In this document: in pieces, positions 22,604 through 35,666 of the stretch
Layout of the letters: each line of letters opens with the position of its first letter
How positions within the stretch are numbered: the first letter of the stretch is position 1
Assembly (NCBI GenBank): GCA_016169945.1
Contig: JADLSH010000265.1
Span: 955,001 to 1,019,000, forward strand
DNA from: Trachythela sp. YZ-2020
Taxonomy: Eukaryota; Cnidaria; Anthozoa; Malacalcyonacea; Clavulariidae
Length of the DNA: 64,000 nt
Direction: 5' to 3'
Program-made: the position numbers and the translations under genes
Notes under the pieces: model-generated
Seen by the model: only the letters and a program-made list of their open reading frames with translations
Databases searched by the model: none
Told to the model about the DNA's origin: nothing

Positions 22604-23705
22604 TATTGAAATGCAAAGAGTAATTGACAGACAAAATTGAATATCCAAAATTATTTTATATTTTAAATTCTGCATTGTCGTTGCGACCATTAATTGTTGT
22701 TGACAATCACGTTCTACTGCAGGGTCCAATTTTCTACTTTGCAATATTTGAGAGAAAAATGAAAGAACTTGCTTGCCGTGAAATCTGATAAAAATTTCTT
22801 ACAAACGTAAGAATACTTGTAAACATGCAGCTACTTGATAAATTTAATATTTCAGTAGAAATATCATACCAAATACTTTAATTTGTTTGCCAAAACATAA
22901 TACAGAAGACTAAGTTTAACAAAAGACTAAGTTTAAAAAGTCTTTATGAAGTATGACAGGTAACAACTATATAATATAGTATGTGCAAATTATTTTAATG
23001 AATCTGAATGCAGAAAATGAATTTTCATTTCTGTTTTGAAAGTACAACGAGATTTTATTTCCTTTTATTGTAAATCAAGATTATACCAAAGATGAATTCC
23101 TTTGTTTGCTAATGTCTATTTTCTATAATTTGTTCTCATAAACGATTTGTGTAATAGTGATGTATATATGAAAGCTTCTAGTAAATTTTGTAGCTGGAAA
23201 TATCTGAATCTGATCTAATCTAATCTAATCCGGATTGGCAATAAATATATTACCAAATACAAATATATGTCTCTTTTTATAAAATCACTATTTGAACGTA
23301 AGAAGTGTTAGGAACAAGCAATAATATAAAATAAATTATTTTAACAACCACGCACATGCTGACAAAATGTTCGCTTTACGTAACATGTTGCGCAGCTGGT
23401 CGTCTGTATTGCACATTTTGTCTTTATATGTTATCAATCTATATTTCGGGTTATGGTATGCAAGCGTTGCACTTGGAAACGTTAAACTAACTGGCGGAAA
23501 ATATGTAGTGCTCGCCATAAAATAGGACGTATACTACAGAAAGAAGCACAGATCTTACCTTGAAATTTCTAAACAGCAATATGAAATCAAGTATATACCT
23601 CTTAAACCTGGCCCTGGACCGGAGTACCACGCCTGTAGATTATACAGTGCAAGCTCACTCTTGCAACAATATATGGGGTAAAGGAACTATAGATCATTTT
23701 AAGTA
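22604..23705. other. No supported gene
   Basis: AT-rich, with a short (CTAAT)n run at about 23210-23230. A 60-codon minus-strand frame at 23336-23518 has no recognised domain. Confidence 0.4.
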
Positions 23706-26098
23706 AAACACTAGAAATACATTCATGCAGTACCCCCTCGCCATTAGAACCAAACAGTTATTCTCCCGAACACTTCAAAAGTTATTGTAACATGAAGTAA
23801 TGGATTACTGTAACCATGGTAACACGCAAGCGAACACTGTATTAAATACTGTATATTTCTTTTTTTTTCTGTACAAACTGGTAAAATAGTGATAAGATTT
23901 TTACTTTTAACAATAAAATTACCAATTGCCCAACTATATAAAGTAGGTACGTTATTTTTGTTATCTTTTGGCTTTGATTTACTGTTAGTTAGGCGGTTAA
24001 GTGCAAGAATTGTGCGTTTTGTGATAAACGCACCATATCTGCAGGAAGTATAGACTTTGATCCCCGAGCTGGGCGCGAAGCGCCGTGCGAGGGTACTAAT
24101 TCGCTCGGATATTTACATCCGGGTATGTGAAAACAAAGTGGAATCCAAAGTCGTCCGCCGCGATGCCATGGACGGTTCAGGGATTCAGGTCGAGACTAAC
24201 ATACGGATAAACATCTCTGGATAAACATTTAAAGATTTACGGATAAAAATTTTGTTAAGCATCAAAAATGATTTTCAAATCTCGGGCTATTGGAAAAACA
24301 TACCTATAAATAGAGTTTTCAAAACAAGATAAACGAGAAGCAGTGGAATGGCTGAAAAAATAACACTTTGAAGTGTTTTAAACGGGTAAGTGTCGATTTT
24401 GCATATTTTAGTTTGTGGATTTGCAAAAACGTATGTCACTCTGTGAGGTTATTATAATATCGATGAAACTTAAAAGTTAATTTAGCAAGTTTAAATTTGA
24501 ATTTTGAAGAAACAACGTATTGACAAAAACAGTTGGAGTTTTCTGAAAATTTTTGACGTTTTTGTGAAATGTCTAAGGTTACATTTTACAGCAAACCAAA
24601 GCTAAAAGAGTACGTAATAACATGTCCACTTTATATAGAGGGGCAATTTCATAATTTTATAGTTAAAAATACAAATATTTATATTACTATTATCATTTTG
24701 GACCAAAACTAAAAAATTGTGTGTTGCTATGGTTACAATGATTGACTGAATACTTCATGTTACAATACATTTTGGGAAGTATAATTGCTGAGTTTGAATA
24801 GGCGAGGGGATTCTGCATGAGTGTATTTCTAGTATGACAATAACTTTTAGACATGGAAGCATCTTAAAATTTAATGCCGCCGGCCTAATTAAAATTTGGG
24901 TTCTTGTCCATTTTCCTCATTAAACTCCTATACTAGTAAAAACGTAAAATTCCAAGTTCATTTCAAGCTATGAGGACTTATATTGATGGAAAGCTTACGA
25001 AAAAACTATATATAGGTCATTTAAGCGGTTACCTTCATTCTACCAACCGATTTCGAGTTATTGCTGTTCCAAAATGGTAAGAATGCCACGAAATCGCGCG
25101 AAAAGCCTGGGTACTAGCCTGAAAATGCATTTTTAACAGCTTGTAACTCAAGAAGGATTTCAAAAATCATTGTAGCCGCTTAAAATTTTATATATAACTT
25201 TTAGTACGCTTTCCAATGATGTAATCATTTTTGCTATAAGTGAATTTGAAATTTTATATTTTTCGACAACATAGGAGTTTAAATAATGAAACATTTTAGG
25301 CCGGCGGCTTTAATTTTTCAGATGCCTCCATATCTAAACGTTATTGTCATATCAAAGTCTATACTTCTTACGAATATGGTGCTTTTATCACAAAACGCAC
25401 AATTGCAGCAAAATTTCGCTCTTAACCTAACCGCCTGACTATGTAAAATTCAATTTTAGACGTCTCACAAAACGTTCCGAAATTGTCATAAAACTTCGAC
25501 TGTTTATTGAACAGTATTTTTATACTATGAAGATTTTTAGAGAAAATATGTTGTATCTTTCCTATGCAACGCATTTGAATTAATGCTAAAGCAATTTTTT
25601 AGATTGGTCAATGTTGCCGTTGACCACAAGATGAACTACGCATTTTCAAAACCACAAACTACGGCAAAACTGCAATAGCAAGTATGCAAAGTAAACACTT
25701 ACCCGTTCAAAACCCTTTAGAACTCGAAAATCCTGTCCTTTCTCGGCCTTTCGACTGATTTCTTTTCTTATTGACTTTAGTAAGTGAAAGTCCTCCAAAA
25801 AAATCATTTATCTTGTTTTGGCGACTTATTATTTGTTTGAATTAATATTTCCCGACTCCAGAGTACAATTTTAAAATACGTATACATATAAAAACAAAAT
25901 CATTGCCTTAGCCAATCATGATGTTGCTAGTTACCAGTTTTCTCTCGGCTTTAACTCGCGCAGGCGCATAACTTAAAAAACCGCCCAGTCCATGACAAAA
26001 AAAAATGGCGGACGACTTTCATTCCACAACGTTTTCACATACCCGGGTATAAATATCCGAGCGGAATTAGTTCCCTCGCATGACGCATCGGGGATAAA
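23706..26098. repeat. Nested inverted-repeat complex
   Basis: Four inverted pairs can be read: 24058-24180 with 25995-26098 (CCCCGAGC / GCTCGGATATTTA); 24310-24420 with 25640-25830 (CAAAACAAGATAAACGAG against its complement); 24836-25085 with 25095-25352, a foldback around GCCGCCGGCC; and 23706-23740 with 24808-24840 (ACTAGAAATACA...CCTCGCC). A further pair is 23990-24058 with 25357-25430 (GCGTTTTGTGATAAACGC). The outer pair defines a unit of about 2.04 kb with TIR-like ends. No protein is recognised. Related ends recur singly at 27835-27905 and 28825-28865. Confidence 0.65.
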
Positions 26099-26106
26099 AC
26101 AGACAT

Positions 26107-26719
26107 TTGCAACGGTGTTTGCAAGGAACCGCTTTGGACCAACGCAGTCATAAAATGAAATTCGAGCCAAGAATATTAAATATTCTTTCACAAGTTTCGA
26201 AGAAAGACAATCATTTTGACAGGCGGCGTAAAATTGCTGCAGTTTTTTCAAGTTTCTCAAATAACAACTATTTTAAAACCATTTGGCCGTACGAATACAA
26301 GCTAAGGGCTTTTAAATCAACACAAAATGACAGTTTGAACATCGTACAACAAACACGGACGTGGATATTTTGACAGGTTGCTCCTCGAAAAACACTACAC
26401 TGGGCTGAACATTGCAACCAGAGGAAATTTCGCCCGGTTTTAAAGGTCCTAGTTTACAGTACCAGAAAATATCGTTAAATGCATGGACTTATTGGGGCCG
26501 ACTAATGAAAAATTCTTGAGACGCCAAAAGCTTACAAGACTACATTATTGAGGTAAATTGTGGACGTTGGCTCTTTCAAAATCCTAGGCACATAAATTTT
26601 GTATTTCTACTGCCACATTTATATAAGTTACCTTTAATATTGTAGAGAAAATCAGGTAGAAATGTTATAATGTCTTTGTTAGGGTCAATATACAAGCTTA
26701 TGTTGTATAATTATGAAGC
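26107..26719. other. No supported gene
   Basis: The frame at 26107-26373 has no domain. A second frame overlaps the repeat arm on the opposite strand. Nothing else is seen. Confidence 0.35.
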
Positions 26720-26759
26720 ATGAGATTTCATTTTTGTATCGGCGCATGAAGATATATTG

Positions 26760-26985
26760 TTATCTTGCGAGTGTGTGTGTTAGCTTGTAACCAATCAGCA
26801 ATTAGTTCACGGATTACGTTATTGTATTATTCAAATTACGTCATTGAAGTAGAATTTGCCTACTAGCACGTTACTAAAAACATGCTGATGTCGAATTACG
26901 GTCTCGAACTCAGAATCTACTGCACAACAATTACACGCCTGTACCAATCGGCCATGCAGTACTAGCTTCCAATAACATGAAATCT
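26760..26985 (-). repeat. tRNA-derived SINE-like repeat, copy 1
   Basis: On the minus strand TGGCCGATTGGTACAGGCG resembles a Pol III A box and GAGTTCGAGACCG a B box, about 30 bases apart. A homologous block in the same orientation lies at 27370-27545. Stems are too degraded for a working tRNA. Confidence 0.5.
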
Positions 26986-27369
26986 CGGACTATATTGTAG
27001 GCATATAGACAAGAAAATAGATTCACGTGTTTGCAAGTTTTATCTATCATCTATTAGACATCTTATTAGTCCTTAAAATTCTGGAGAATCGTTAACATAT
27101 TCGAAATTAAATGCAAGTTTTACAATTGTTTTAATCATTAGCTTCCTTGGCTAAGACTTATAGCCTGGGTTTATTTTTAAATTCAGCCGCAATACGGAAG
27201 TTCAAAGCCGTAGGTGAACTTAGTCAGCAATATATAAAAAACAACACAAGTTTACTACTGTAACTGTAGCAGCATTATAAACAACTACTATAAATCAATA
27301 ATAACTGTCCTAATGCAGCGAAAACTATATTGTCGTATGAAACAACAACAGCAGCATCTAGGCGATCAG

Positions 27370-27545
27370 CGACTAGTACTCGGATTATTTGTATTATTTG
27401 AATACGTCATTACTAAAAACATGCTAATAGGTCTAATCACAGACTCGAACTTTGGATCTACTTAACAGTCAGACGCCTAGATCAATCGGCCATTCAGTAC
27501 TTGCGTTTTATATCATGAAATTTACGCACTTTATTTTGGCTTGTT
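27370..27545 (-). repeat. tRNA-derived SINE-like repeat, copy 2
   Basis: The minus strand reads TGGCCGATTGATCTAGGCG then AAGTTCGAGTCTG, an A-box/B-box pair resembling a Leu-type tRNA head. The body (ACTAAAAACATGCTRAT, TATCATGAAAT) matches copy 1. The two form a direct repeat about 570 bp apart. Confidence 0.5.
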
Positions 27546-29325
27546 CAAAAATAGATACGCTAGGCGTAAATTGAACTGCTGAGATATCATTGCAACATGT
27601 TACAGCGATATGCATTTAGTTGCATGTTGGCTTGGTGGAATAAGAAACACTGTAAGAATCAGCGTTTGAAATTATGACTCATGAAGTAACATTATTTTGC
27701 ACATTATTTTGAATTTCCAGTTGCACTTACGAAATGATATACATATACAAAGACAATTATAGAACGGCTAGCGTGACTGACAAATGCTAGAAGCGTTTAA
27801 GTTTGCCGAAAGAAAGAAAGGGTATGGCTCCTTTTAATCCCCGAGCCGGGCGATATTCCGGGCGAGGGTACTAAATCCGCTCGGTTATTTATCACACCCG
27901 GAAAAAAGGAAATCCATGGGAGATCTAAATTCATCAATAATCGCGGGCGCGTGGTTCAAGGTTGGTGGGTGGTCATCTCACTGATCTCAAAAGTATGGCA
28001 GATTGTCAGGAGTGGAGTGTGTGAGATAATAGAAAAACTTGAGAAAGCCTGAATTAAGGGTCGCTTTTGGAAATTTATTGGAACAGCTGTGCCTGTAGGA
28101 CGGATCTTATCGCTTTAACTTTAGCAAAAAAGATAAGAAGAGTCCAAGTGTTGATGTATTTTTTTTCTAAAAACTCCTGCTTTATATTTATAGTTTTTCA
28201 TTTATTTACGGTTAAAGTCTCGTATATTCTATATGATGAAAAAGGTATAAATGAAAAGGAGAACGAAATCATTTTTACGCTTATATTTTAAACTGATTTC
28301 ATTTCAAAAAGGAATTTTTATCGGTAAAATGCAGTTTAGTTTTGTGAACATTTCGAAACGTTATATTTGAACGGAATGTTGAATTTAACATTTGTTTAGC
28401 TCATATAACGAATAATAACATACCTACATCATAAATTCGGGAATTCTATAGCTAAAACAACTATTTTTTAATTATTTTTGAAAAACCTTAACTTCTATCT
28501 CTACATATATTTCCCGGTTTCCTTACAGTTTTCCTTTCAAGCTATTAGAGTCTTGTTTTCGTTCAAACTCATTTGAAATGAACCAAAACACCTATGTCAA
28601 GAAATTCACTTATATGACGCTGTCCTTTGAGGGCGTCATAAATGGAGAGGGAGGGGGTGTAGGGAATTCAATTCTGTTTTTTAGCGAAAATTATGCCTTA
28701 ATCGAAGATAGCAAACACGGCCACTGATTTACCGTATCCCATTTCCAGTGCTGGTGCAACGGCCTTTTCCTGCATTTTGCATCGCAGATTTTAGTATAAC
28801 GTTGGAAACTATCGTCGTTTAGCTGTGGCGAGGGGTTGCTGCATGCATGTATTTCTAGTATGCTGGCGGTTTTTACTGTGATTTTCTTTTGCTCGCGGCA
28901 TGGACAAAGTCGTATACGTTGGATGAAAATTTTTAAGGAAAAATCGCCAGTGCAAACACGCCTTTAAGTAGGCAACACAAATGTTTAACCGCTTGAACAC
29001 AACATTTAATTTTCTAATAAACAAAAACCCAACTACGTAGTGTCGCGACAGAACTGGCACTAAAGTAAAAACATTAACAAAAGTGCAATTGCACAAGATG
29101 TCTTAGTAACATTGTTCAGATGTTCATCTAAGTTATTAAAATGTAACACTATTTTAACCCAATGCAATGTTTGACACAACTTTGGTATGTGTCTGGCAAG
29201 TTAAGTAGTCTCTCCTTTATAAAATATTTCGTTATTCGATCAGTCCCTTGACCACCTGCGCGATGGTTAGGTTAATTGCTTGTCTGATTGCGTATCAAAC
29301 AAATTTAGATCGATTTATTTGCGCA
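27546..29325. other. No supported gene; single repeat ends
   Basis: 27835-27905 resembles the outer end of the 24.06-26.10 kb complex (CCCCGAGCCGGGCG, GCTCGGTTATTTA). 28825-28865 (GGCGAGGGG...TATTTCTAGTATG) matches 24808-24840. The frame at 28067-28291 is hydrophobic and AT-driven, with no known domain. Confidence 0.4.
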
Positions 29326-29327
29326 TA

Positions 29328-31908
29328 CAGTACTGCCTAGAAGTAACTTAACACAAATACGCGGTTAACCGCGGGTCACACGCGGTTTGACGGCAGGCGC
29401 CCCGCGGTCTGCCCGGAGGTTGCCCGCGGTTTCCCCGGGGCTGCACGCGGGTCGCCCGCGGTTGTGTGGGCGTATTGAGGTTTGACCGTAACTCACGGCG
29501 GAACACGAAAACAGTACGACTTGCGAACTCGGAATTTTACGTGGGCAAATTAGTATTTAGAAATCAGAATATCACACGATATAATTTGGCAGTTTAATTT
29601 CCAACTTTGTCATTGGCATTACAATTTCATGTATATTGCAACCAGCCTAAAAATTTAGTAAATGGTCGTATTTGTTTATAAAGCTTAATAGTGTGTTTTG
29701 ACGAAGCAAGTATTTTAACGTAGCTAACGTATTGCACAATTTTACCACACAAATCGCTTATTGAACACAAACACAAAAATTCAAAGCAAATCTCCCAATA
29801 CATGTAACTAGTCGGTAAATTTGGTAAAAAAAATTCTGAAATGCTGTCTGGGTCAATGGAATACTGTTTGGCAAAGTTCTGATATAGACGGGCATGCAAA
29901 AGTAATGCAGCTTGTTTCACAATGGTATGTAAGCTGACTCTTGAAGAAATAATTCTTACAATATTGACATATACCTGTTATGTAGAGAGTCAATTAAAAT
30001 ATTTGTAAATAGACTGAGAGACAATATTATGCTTGTTTGAGTGAGCAAGCGTAGTAGCGGCGTATATATATATGATTGAGTACGTATTCAGCCGTTTACT
30101 GTAATTTGTATAGCTTGAAAATGCGAGGTAGATACTGTATATAGTATTGCAGACGATGACATATGGTAGTTCAATAAACACTGCTAAGAATGGCTGCCAC
30201 ACGTAATACAAATACGGAAGTTGTTATTCGGGCAGAGTTAAATTCTCTATTAACTATGATTCGGGTTAGCGTATACGTAGCGTAAGGATATATAATTGTG
30301 AGTATTGTCTATCTCCATATGATATGTTCTATATATCACTGCGAGTTACAATTCAGAGTAATCAACGATAATATATATGGCAAATATTCATACCTCTAGA
30401 CTTGCTTTTAACTATTGAAGCGATGATGTCATATACAATAACACATATCTTTTCCGGAGGCTAGTCCCCAATGGCAAAGACTCGTTGAAGAAATTATAGT
30501 CCCCAATGCAGAGATATTCGATCCATAAATCTCTCAGTGATATACTGATGCGTTCAGAATAAATACAAACTTAAAGCTATCTATTCACCGGCGTTGCCCG
30601 GCGCGCTAATGAGTATTTTGGTATTTCCGGGACGTGGGATGAGAACTTGTAAACAGTATGCAGATTACAAAACGAAAATTTGTCAGTATAATTGAAAGAA
30701 TATGTACGGTGTATTTTTCAACGGGATTTTCTAGCAAAATCAAATCAAACATTGTGCGGGAAAGCTTTATATAAGCGAAGTGAGAGATCTGAGATTGAGA
30801 CCCGAGTTTGGTAGAGGCTTTTCTTAATACAAGAAAGATTATTGATGGATTTGATACACATTGGACACACTAGAGTAAGTAAATAGAAATATTTATATAT
30901 TTGACTACCATAACAAATCTGTGAGGTCAAATAATCTTAGCTAAATCCATTATTTAACTATTAAAGCTTAAAACTTGACTTAAATTATCAAAATCGATTC
31001 TTTGTTATCATATGTTATGTGTATAACTTTGGGAGTTTGTGTCGCATAAGCCCAGTTTTCTGTTACATATGCACGTAACTACAATACACGGAAAGATGCG
31101 ACAAAATCTGACTTGCAAACGTAAAGGTATGCGCTTACAATAATAGTTAAATATTTTTTATAAATTAATGCGTTGTTGACTTCGGAATTTGCTGCATGCT
31201 ATATAAACCCTTTTCTACAGGCTTTTAAACTGATACGCGTATGACAAAAAGTTACAAGGTTTAATTTACGCATGTAAAAATCTCACATCTTGTTCACAAG
31301 TTGTTGGCTTAACAAGCTCGTACTCGGTAGCAAGCCTGTCGACAACGTGTAACAAGCTCGTCATTTTATCAACCGTCGCGTCATATTTTATAGCAAAGTA
31401 GGGTTAATATATATAGTAGAGCGATTGAATAGATTTATAAAGTGTCGCTTATCACATTACGGTTTCTTGTTTACAAACACGCAAATATCATGCGGCAAAC
31501 CCGTAGGGTTTATATTGGTGACACATTTGTTTATCTGAGTTTATATTTTTCCTTAACACCTCATTCTGTTTATATTCATAATATAAATTCATATCAGTTG
31601 TGTATGTTATACAGTTTGTTAGAGAAGGTAGTAATTTAGTAAACAAATTAATCCATATAGGAACAAGTCCGTTTGCCGCATAAAAACAGTTGTATCGGAA
31701 ACCGTCGGAACACGACGCAGTGTGTTTTCTGTTTGACGTGTGATTACCGCACGAACCGCAACCGCAAACCGCACGCATGGCACCCGCTAACCGCACGCAC
31801 GGCACCCGCTAACCGCACGCACAGCACCCGCTAACCGCACGCACCGCACCCGCTAACCGCACGAACCGCAACCGAACCGCAGTGTTAACTTACTTCTAGG
31901 CAGTACTG
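29328..31908. mobile_element. TIR element of 2581 bp with GC-rich subterminal repeats
   Basis: The 27-bp ends are inverted with one mismatch: CAGTACTGCCTAGAAGTAAC at the left (29328) and its complement ending at 31908, flanked by TA. Inside the left end (29360-29475) is a degenerate GC-rich array (GCCCGCGGTT). Inside the right end (31745-31880) is a clean 22-bp tandem repeat (GCACCCGCTAACCGCACGCA plus two bases). The interior is AT-rich. Minus-strand frames at 29627-29920 and 29990-30211 have no recognised domain. It is a probable non-autonomous DNA transposon of unassigned superfamily. Confidence 0.65.
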
Positions 31909-32155
31909 TACCTGTCATTACGACCTGTTGATCGTTTTTTTTTTAATGGCAGTTAAAGCATGTAACAATCTTTGACTGGGTATTTTCAACTTTGACAAAG
32001 GCAAAAATACAGCAACCTTATTAACAGTTTTAATTTCGTCGGTGGCTGTCGTACTTGGTAAAATGTCAAAATGACCAGGGAAGCGAGAACTTGCGAATAT
32101 ACAAATCGTGGAAAATGTGCCAAAAGGTAACAACTTCGAGATAAATTCGGTTTAT

Positions 32156-32220
32156 TTCAGTTCAGTTCAGTTCAGTTCAGTTCAGTTCAGTTCAGTTCAG
32201 TTCAGTTCAGTTCAGTTCAG
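32156..32220 (+). repeat. (TTCAG)13 microsatellite
   Basis: Uninterrupted TTCAG pentamers, running directly into the 89-bp minisatellite. Confidence 0.95.
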
Positions 32221-32925
32221 TTGTCGCTGTTCTTGGGCAATGGACGGCAAATATAGTGAAATGTAACATACCATTTCTTTCCGGAGTTCTACGCTCTTGA
32301 GGTTCACCATTGTCGCTGTTCTTGGGCAATGGACGGCAAATATAGTGAAATGTAACATACCATTTCTTTCCGGAGTTCTAAGCTCTTGAGGTTCACCATT
32401 GTCGCTGTTCTTGGGCAATGGACGGCAAAAATAGTGAAATGTAACATACCATTTCTTTCCGGAGATCTACGCTCTTGAGGTTCACCATTGTCGCTGTTCT
32501 TGGGCAACGGACGGCAAAAATAGTGAAATGTAACATACCATTTCTTTCCGGAGTTCTACGCTCTTGAGGTTCACCATTGTCGCTGTTCTTGGGCAATGGA
32601 CGGCAAAAATAGTGAAATGTAACATACCATTTCTTTCCGGAGTTCTACGCTCTTGAGGTTCACCATTGTCGCTGTTATTGGGCAATGGACGGCAAAAATA
32701 GTGAAATGTAACATACCATTTCTTTCCGGAGTTCTACGCTCTTGAGGTTCACCATTGTCGCTGTTCTTGGGCAATGGACGGCAAAAATAGTGAAAAGTAA
32801 CATACCATTTCTTTCCATAGATCTACGCTCTTGAGGTTCACCATTGTCGCTGGTCTTGGGCAATGGACGGTAAAAATAGTGAAATGTAACATACCATTTA
32901 TTTCCGGAGTTCCACGCTCTTGAGC
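32221..32925. repeat. 89-bp minisatellite, about 8 units
   Basis: The unit begins TTGTCGCTGTTCTTGGGCAA and ends CTTGAGGTTCACCA. Point variants are scattered between units (for example ATAG for CGGA at about 32817). Because 89 is not a multiple of 3, minus-strand frames run through two units in two frames before stopping. A partial copy lies at 33834-33918. Confidence 0.95.
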
Positions 32926-33750
32926 TAGGATCTTGCTTCACTACTTGCCAGATTTAGCTATTTTGGCAACAAATACCAGACAAGGTTTTTCTCTGCTGGT
33001 ATTATGGCTCTTGCCTTATTTGTTGTCAAAAATATATTTTTTATTTGAATCGATTTCTTGTTATTAAAATTGATATGCTACAGTAGATAGCACAATTTTG
33101 TCCTCATTCTTACATTTGGAAACTGTCCTCAAATGCTAAATCAGGCATACATTATATTGAGTTGTACAGTTGTACTATGATACTTTCATTTTAATAATGA
33201 ATTAACCCACTTTCCATCTTCTTAGAAACGAAAAACTGTACATAGCAAATGATACTATATTAAGAAATTGTGCCTGCCATGCAAATAGAAAGAAAGAAAA
33301 ATAGAAAATTCCCCTTGTGGTTTGAATTGGTTTCTATGTATATGAAGCAATCAGAGTAGACAGACTGACAGAGTACAGGTTTTAATAGATATGACACAAA
33401 CTATATATTTATGTGATTCATAAAAAAATTACAATCTAAAATTTAATGGTTTTCATTGTATAGAAATACCAAATCTACCTTTACGCTTGTTAAAATATTT
33501 ACAGCATCAAATATATATAGCATGCATATACAGTACACGAAAAATTACCGACAAACATTCTAAAACCTTTAAAACCTCAACCAAGTCTTTTATACATGTT
33601 TAAATTGTCCAAAAAAGCTGAACTTAAAGATAAAATAAATTCTCCACTCCATGCAATCCGCCATTTTGGATTTCAAAATCCTCCCCACGTACCTACCCTG
33701 AATACAAAAATCGCTGCGCAAGCAAGATGCGCAAAACGGCTCAACCATGT
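32926..33750. other. No supported gene
   Basis: AT-rich. The frame at 33596-33787 runs into a hairpin and has no domain. Confidence 0.35.
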
Positions 33751-33751
33751 C

Positions 33752-33820
33752 GGGTTTTGGCAGGCATCTCCCCGACTTTCTACCTGACGCAACCTACCCC
33801 GGGGATTCGAGAGATGCCTG
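33752..33820. repeat. Inverted repeat GGCAGGCATCTCCCC / GGGGATTCGAGAGATGCCTG
   Basis: GCAGGCATCTC and GAGATGCCTGC face each other across about 40 bases, with CCCCG/CGGGG inside. It sits just before the isolated minisatellite unit at 33834, possibly marking where it was inserted. Confidence 0.45.
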
Positions 33821-34099
33821 CGGAGGAGGCTAAGTGAAATGTAACATACCATTTCTTTCCGGAGTTCTACCTCTTGATGTTCACCATTGTCGCTGTTCTT
33901 GGGCAATGGACGCCAAAATTGCAACTAATTCCGGTGTCCTACTAATTTCTCCTGACGAAGAGTTTTAGCTCGAAACGTCGAGATTTTGTTTATCCTTTAG
34001 GTACACGCGAAGCAACCATCAATTTGTTCTATATGTTGGTTTGAGCAGGGTAACAGCAATCGAAAGTTTATATAGCACTTACTTGTACGAAAAAAATAA

Positions 34100-34483
34100 A
34101 TAGCAGTCAATCCTCATGTGGCATCTCAAATGGAATTGTTTAGAAATGAACGTGTATTAAAACTTGGTGTTACACCTATTTATAAGACAGACCAAGTCTC
34201 ATTTAAATTATGTTACCTAAACCCAAGGTCACTATACAAACATATTGATGATGTAAGACATAATTTAAATTTTACAAATATTGATATCAATATTTTCTCT
34301 GAAGCTCGATGTACGAGCTCGGATAATGATAGTATGTATGATATTGATGGTTACACCTTGTTCAGAAATGATAGTCACTCTTTGACTTCAAGACCTTTTG
34401 GTGGCATGGCTTTTAGCCGAGTTGAATTTTTACCTGGATACACACGTTGTCATAATATTAATGTCATTGAGATAATTCTGTGA
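34100..34483 (+). pseudogene. EEP-type endonuclease fragment (Helitron- or LINE-derived)
   Basis: The open frame contains FKLCYLNPRSLYKHIDDVR, then DINIFSEARCTSSDND, then LFRNDSHS and RPFGGMAFSRVEF: the first half of an exonuclease-endonuclease-phosphatase fold (N in LNPRSL, E in FSEAR). It stops at 34483 before the catalytic GDFN region. I associate this version with Helentron-type Helitrons, but a LINE origin is possible. A 48-bp direct repeat (TTGAGATTCAGTTAATAACA) follows at 34493-34570. Confidence 0.55.
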
Positions 34484-35666
34484 TAATGGCATTGAGATTC
34501 AGTTAATAACACCAATGGCGTACGTATAAATATTAATGGAATTGAGATTCAGTTAATAACACCAATGGTGTACGAATGTGTTTTTTGGTCCTCCGCTCTT
34601 TTGACTATATTTTCTATATATTTTTGGCTTGCTTTTGCTTTGTACTAGCAGTAAGGGAAGCTTGCGACTGTGTGTTTGCTATAATGATGTACAAACCTTC
34701 GAAGAAATGCGTTTCACCGAAGATCTAAGGGACTGGGGCCGGTTGTATAAAACTCTTAACTACGTTTTAACTACACTGTTAATTTCAAGGAGTTATTTTA
34801 ACTCCAAAAGTGGAGTAAAAAAAAGGTACAGAATGACTCCTTTTCTGGAGTAAATTTTACTCCAGTTTTTTAACTCCAATTTTGGAGTAAATTGTACTCC
34901 ATAAGTAGAGTGAAATTTACTCCAGTAGGAGTAAAAACTACTCTAAGAATGGAGTAAAAATTACTCCAGAAATGGAGTTAAAAAACTGGAGTAAAGTTTA
35001 CTCCACAAAAGGAGTCATTCTGTACCTTTTCCCTTTACTCCAATTTGGGAGTCAAAATAACTCCTATACATTAGAGTAAGGAAGGGCTCTTAATTAAGGT
35101 TAGAAATCAATAAAAACATTTTAAGGTCAAAATAATATATTTTCTCAGCAAAATATGATATACACAACAGGCATGCAATTTGCTCTAGTTATTTACATTG
35201 TTAGGCTCGACATCATTCTTCGAATGATATCATGGTTATAACATGCTTGTAGTGTTCACAGCATTATCATAATGTTATGTGGGTCAATTGGTAGAACTTT
35301 AGTACTAAACAAGTTGTATACCACTAGTTGGCCACTCATCTCCTTGCTTTGCTTGGTATTCCATATATTATGTTCTCCAACAAGTGAATAACATTTCCAA
35401 TATTGACAATGAAGTTGGATGCCATGATATTGACTTGATTATAGTGGTAGTATTAAACTTGAATCAACTTCAGCATCAGGATATTACTGTATGAATTCAT
35501 TAAAACAATCCCTAAGAAAAAATTTAAGGTTAATAAAACAGCAGCAGAAGATTATTGGTTAGCCACAAATAATTTTAAAAATCTCAAGCACTTATATTGA
35601 TTTGTGAGCTAATGAATCAGCAAAAAATTTATTAAACAAACTATACTGACACATGGGCTTTGACAA

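Noticed and set aside
29627..30211. Two minus-strand frames as a transposase of the 2.58-kb TIR element
   Set aside because: No transposase motif could be seen and the composition follows the AT-rich DNA. Listed only as unrecognised frames.
32212..32941. Family of small minus-strand proteins of 67-88 residues
   Set aside because: They are frames through an 89-bp minisatellite, repeated because the DNA is repeated.
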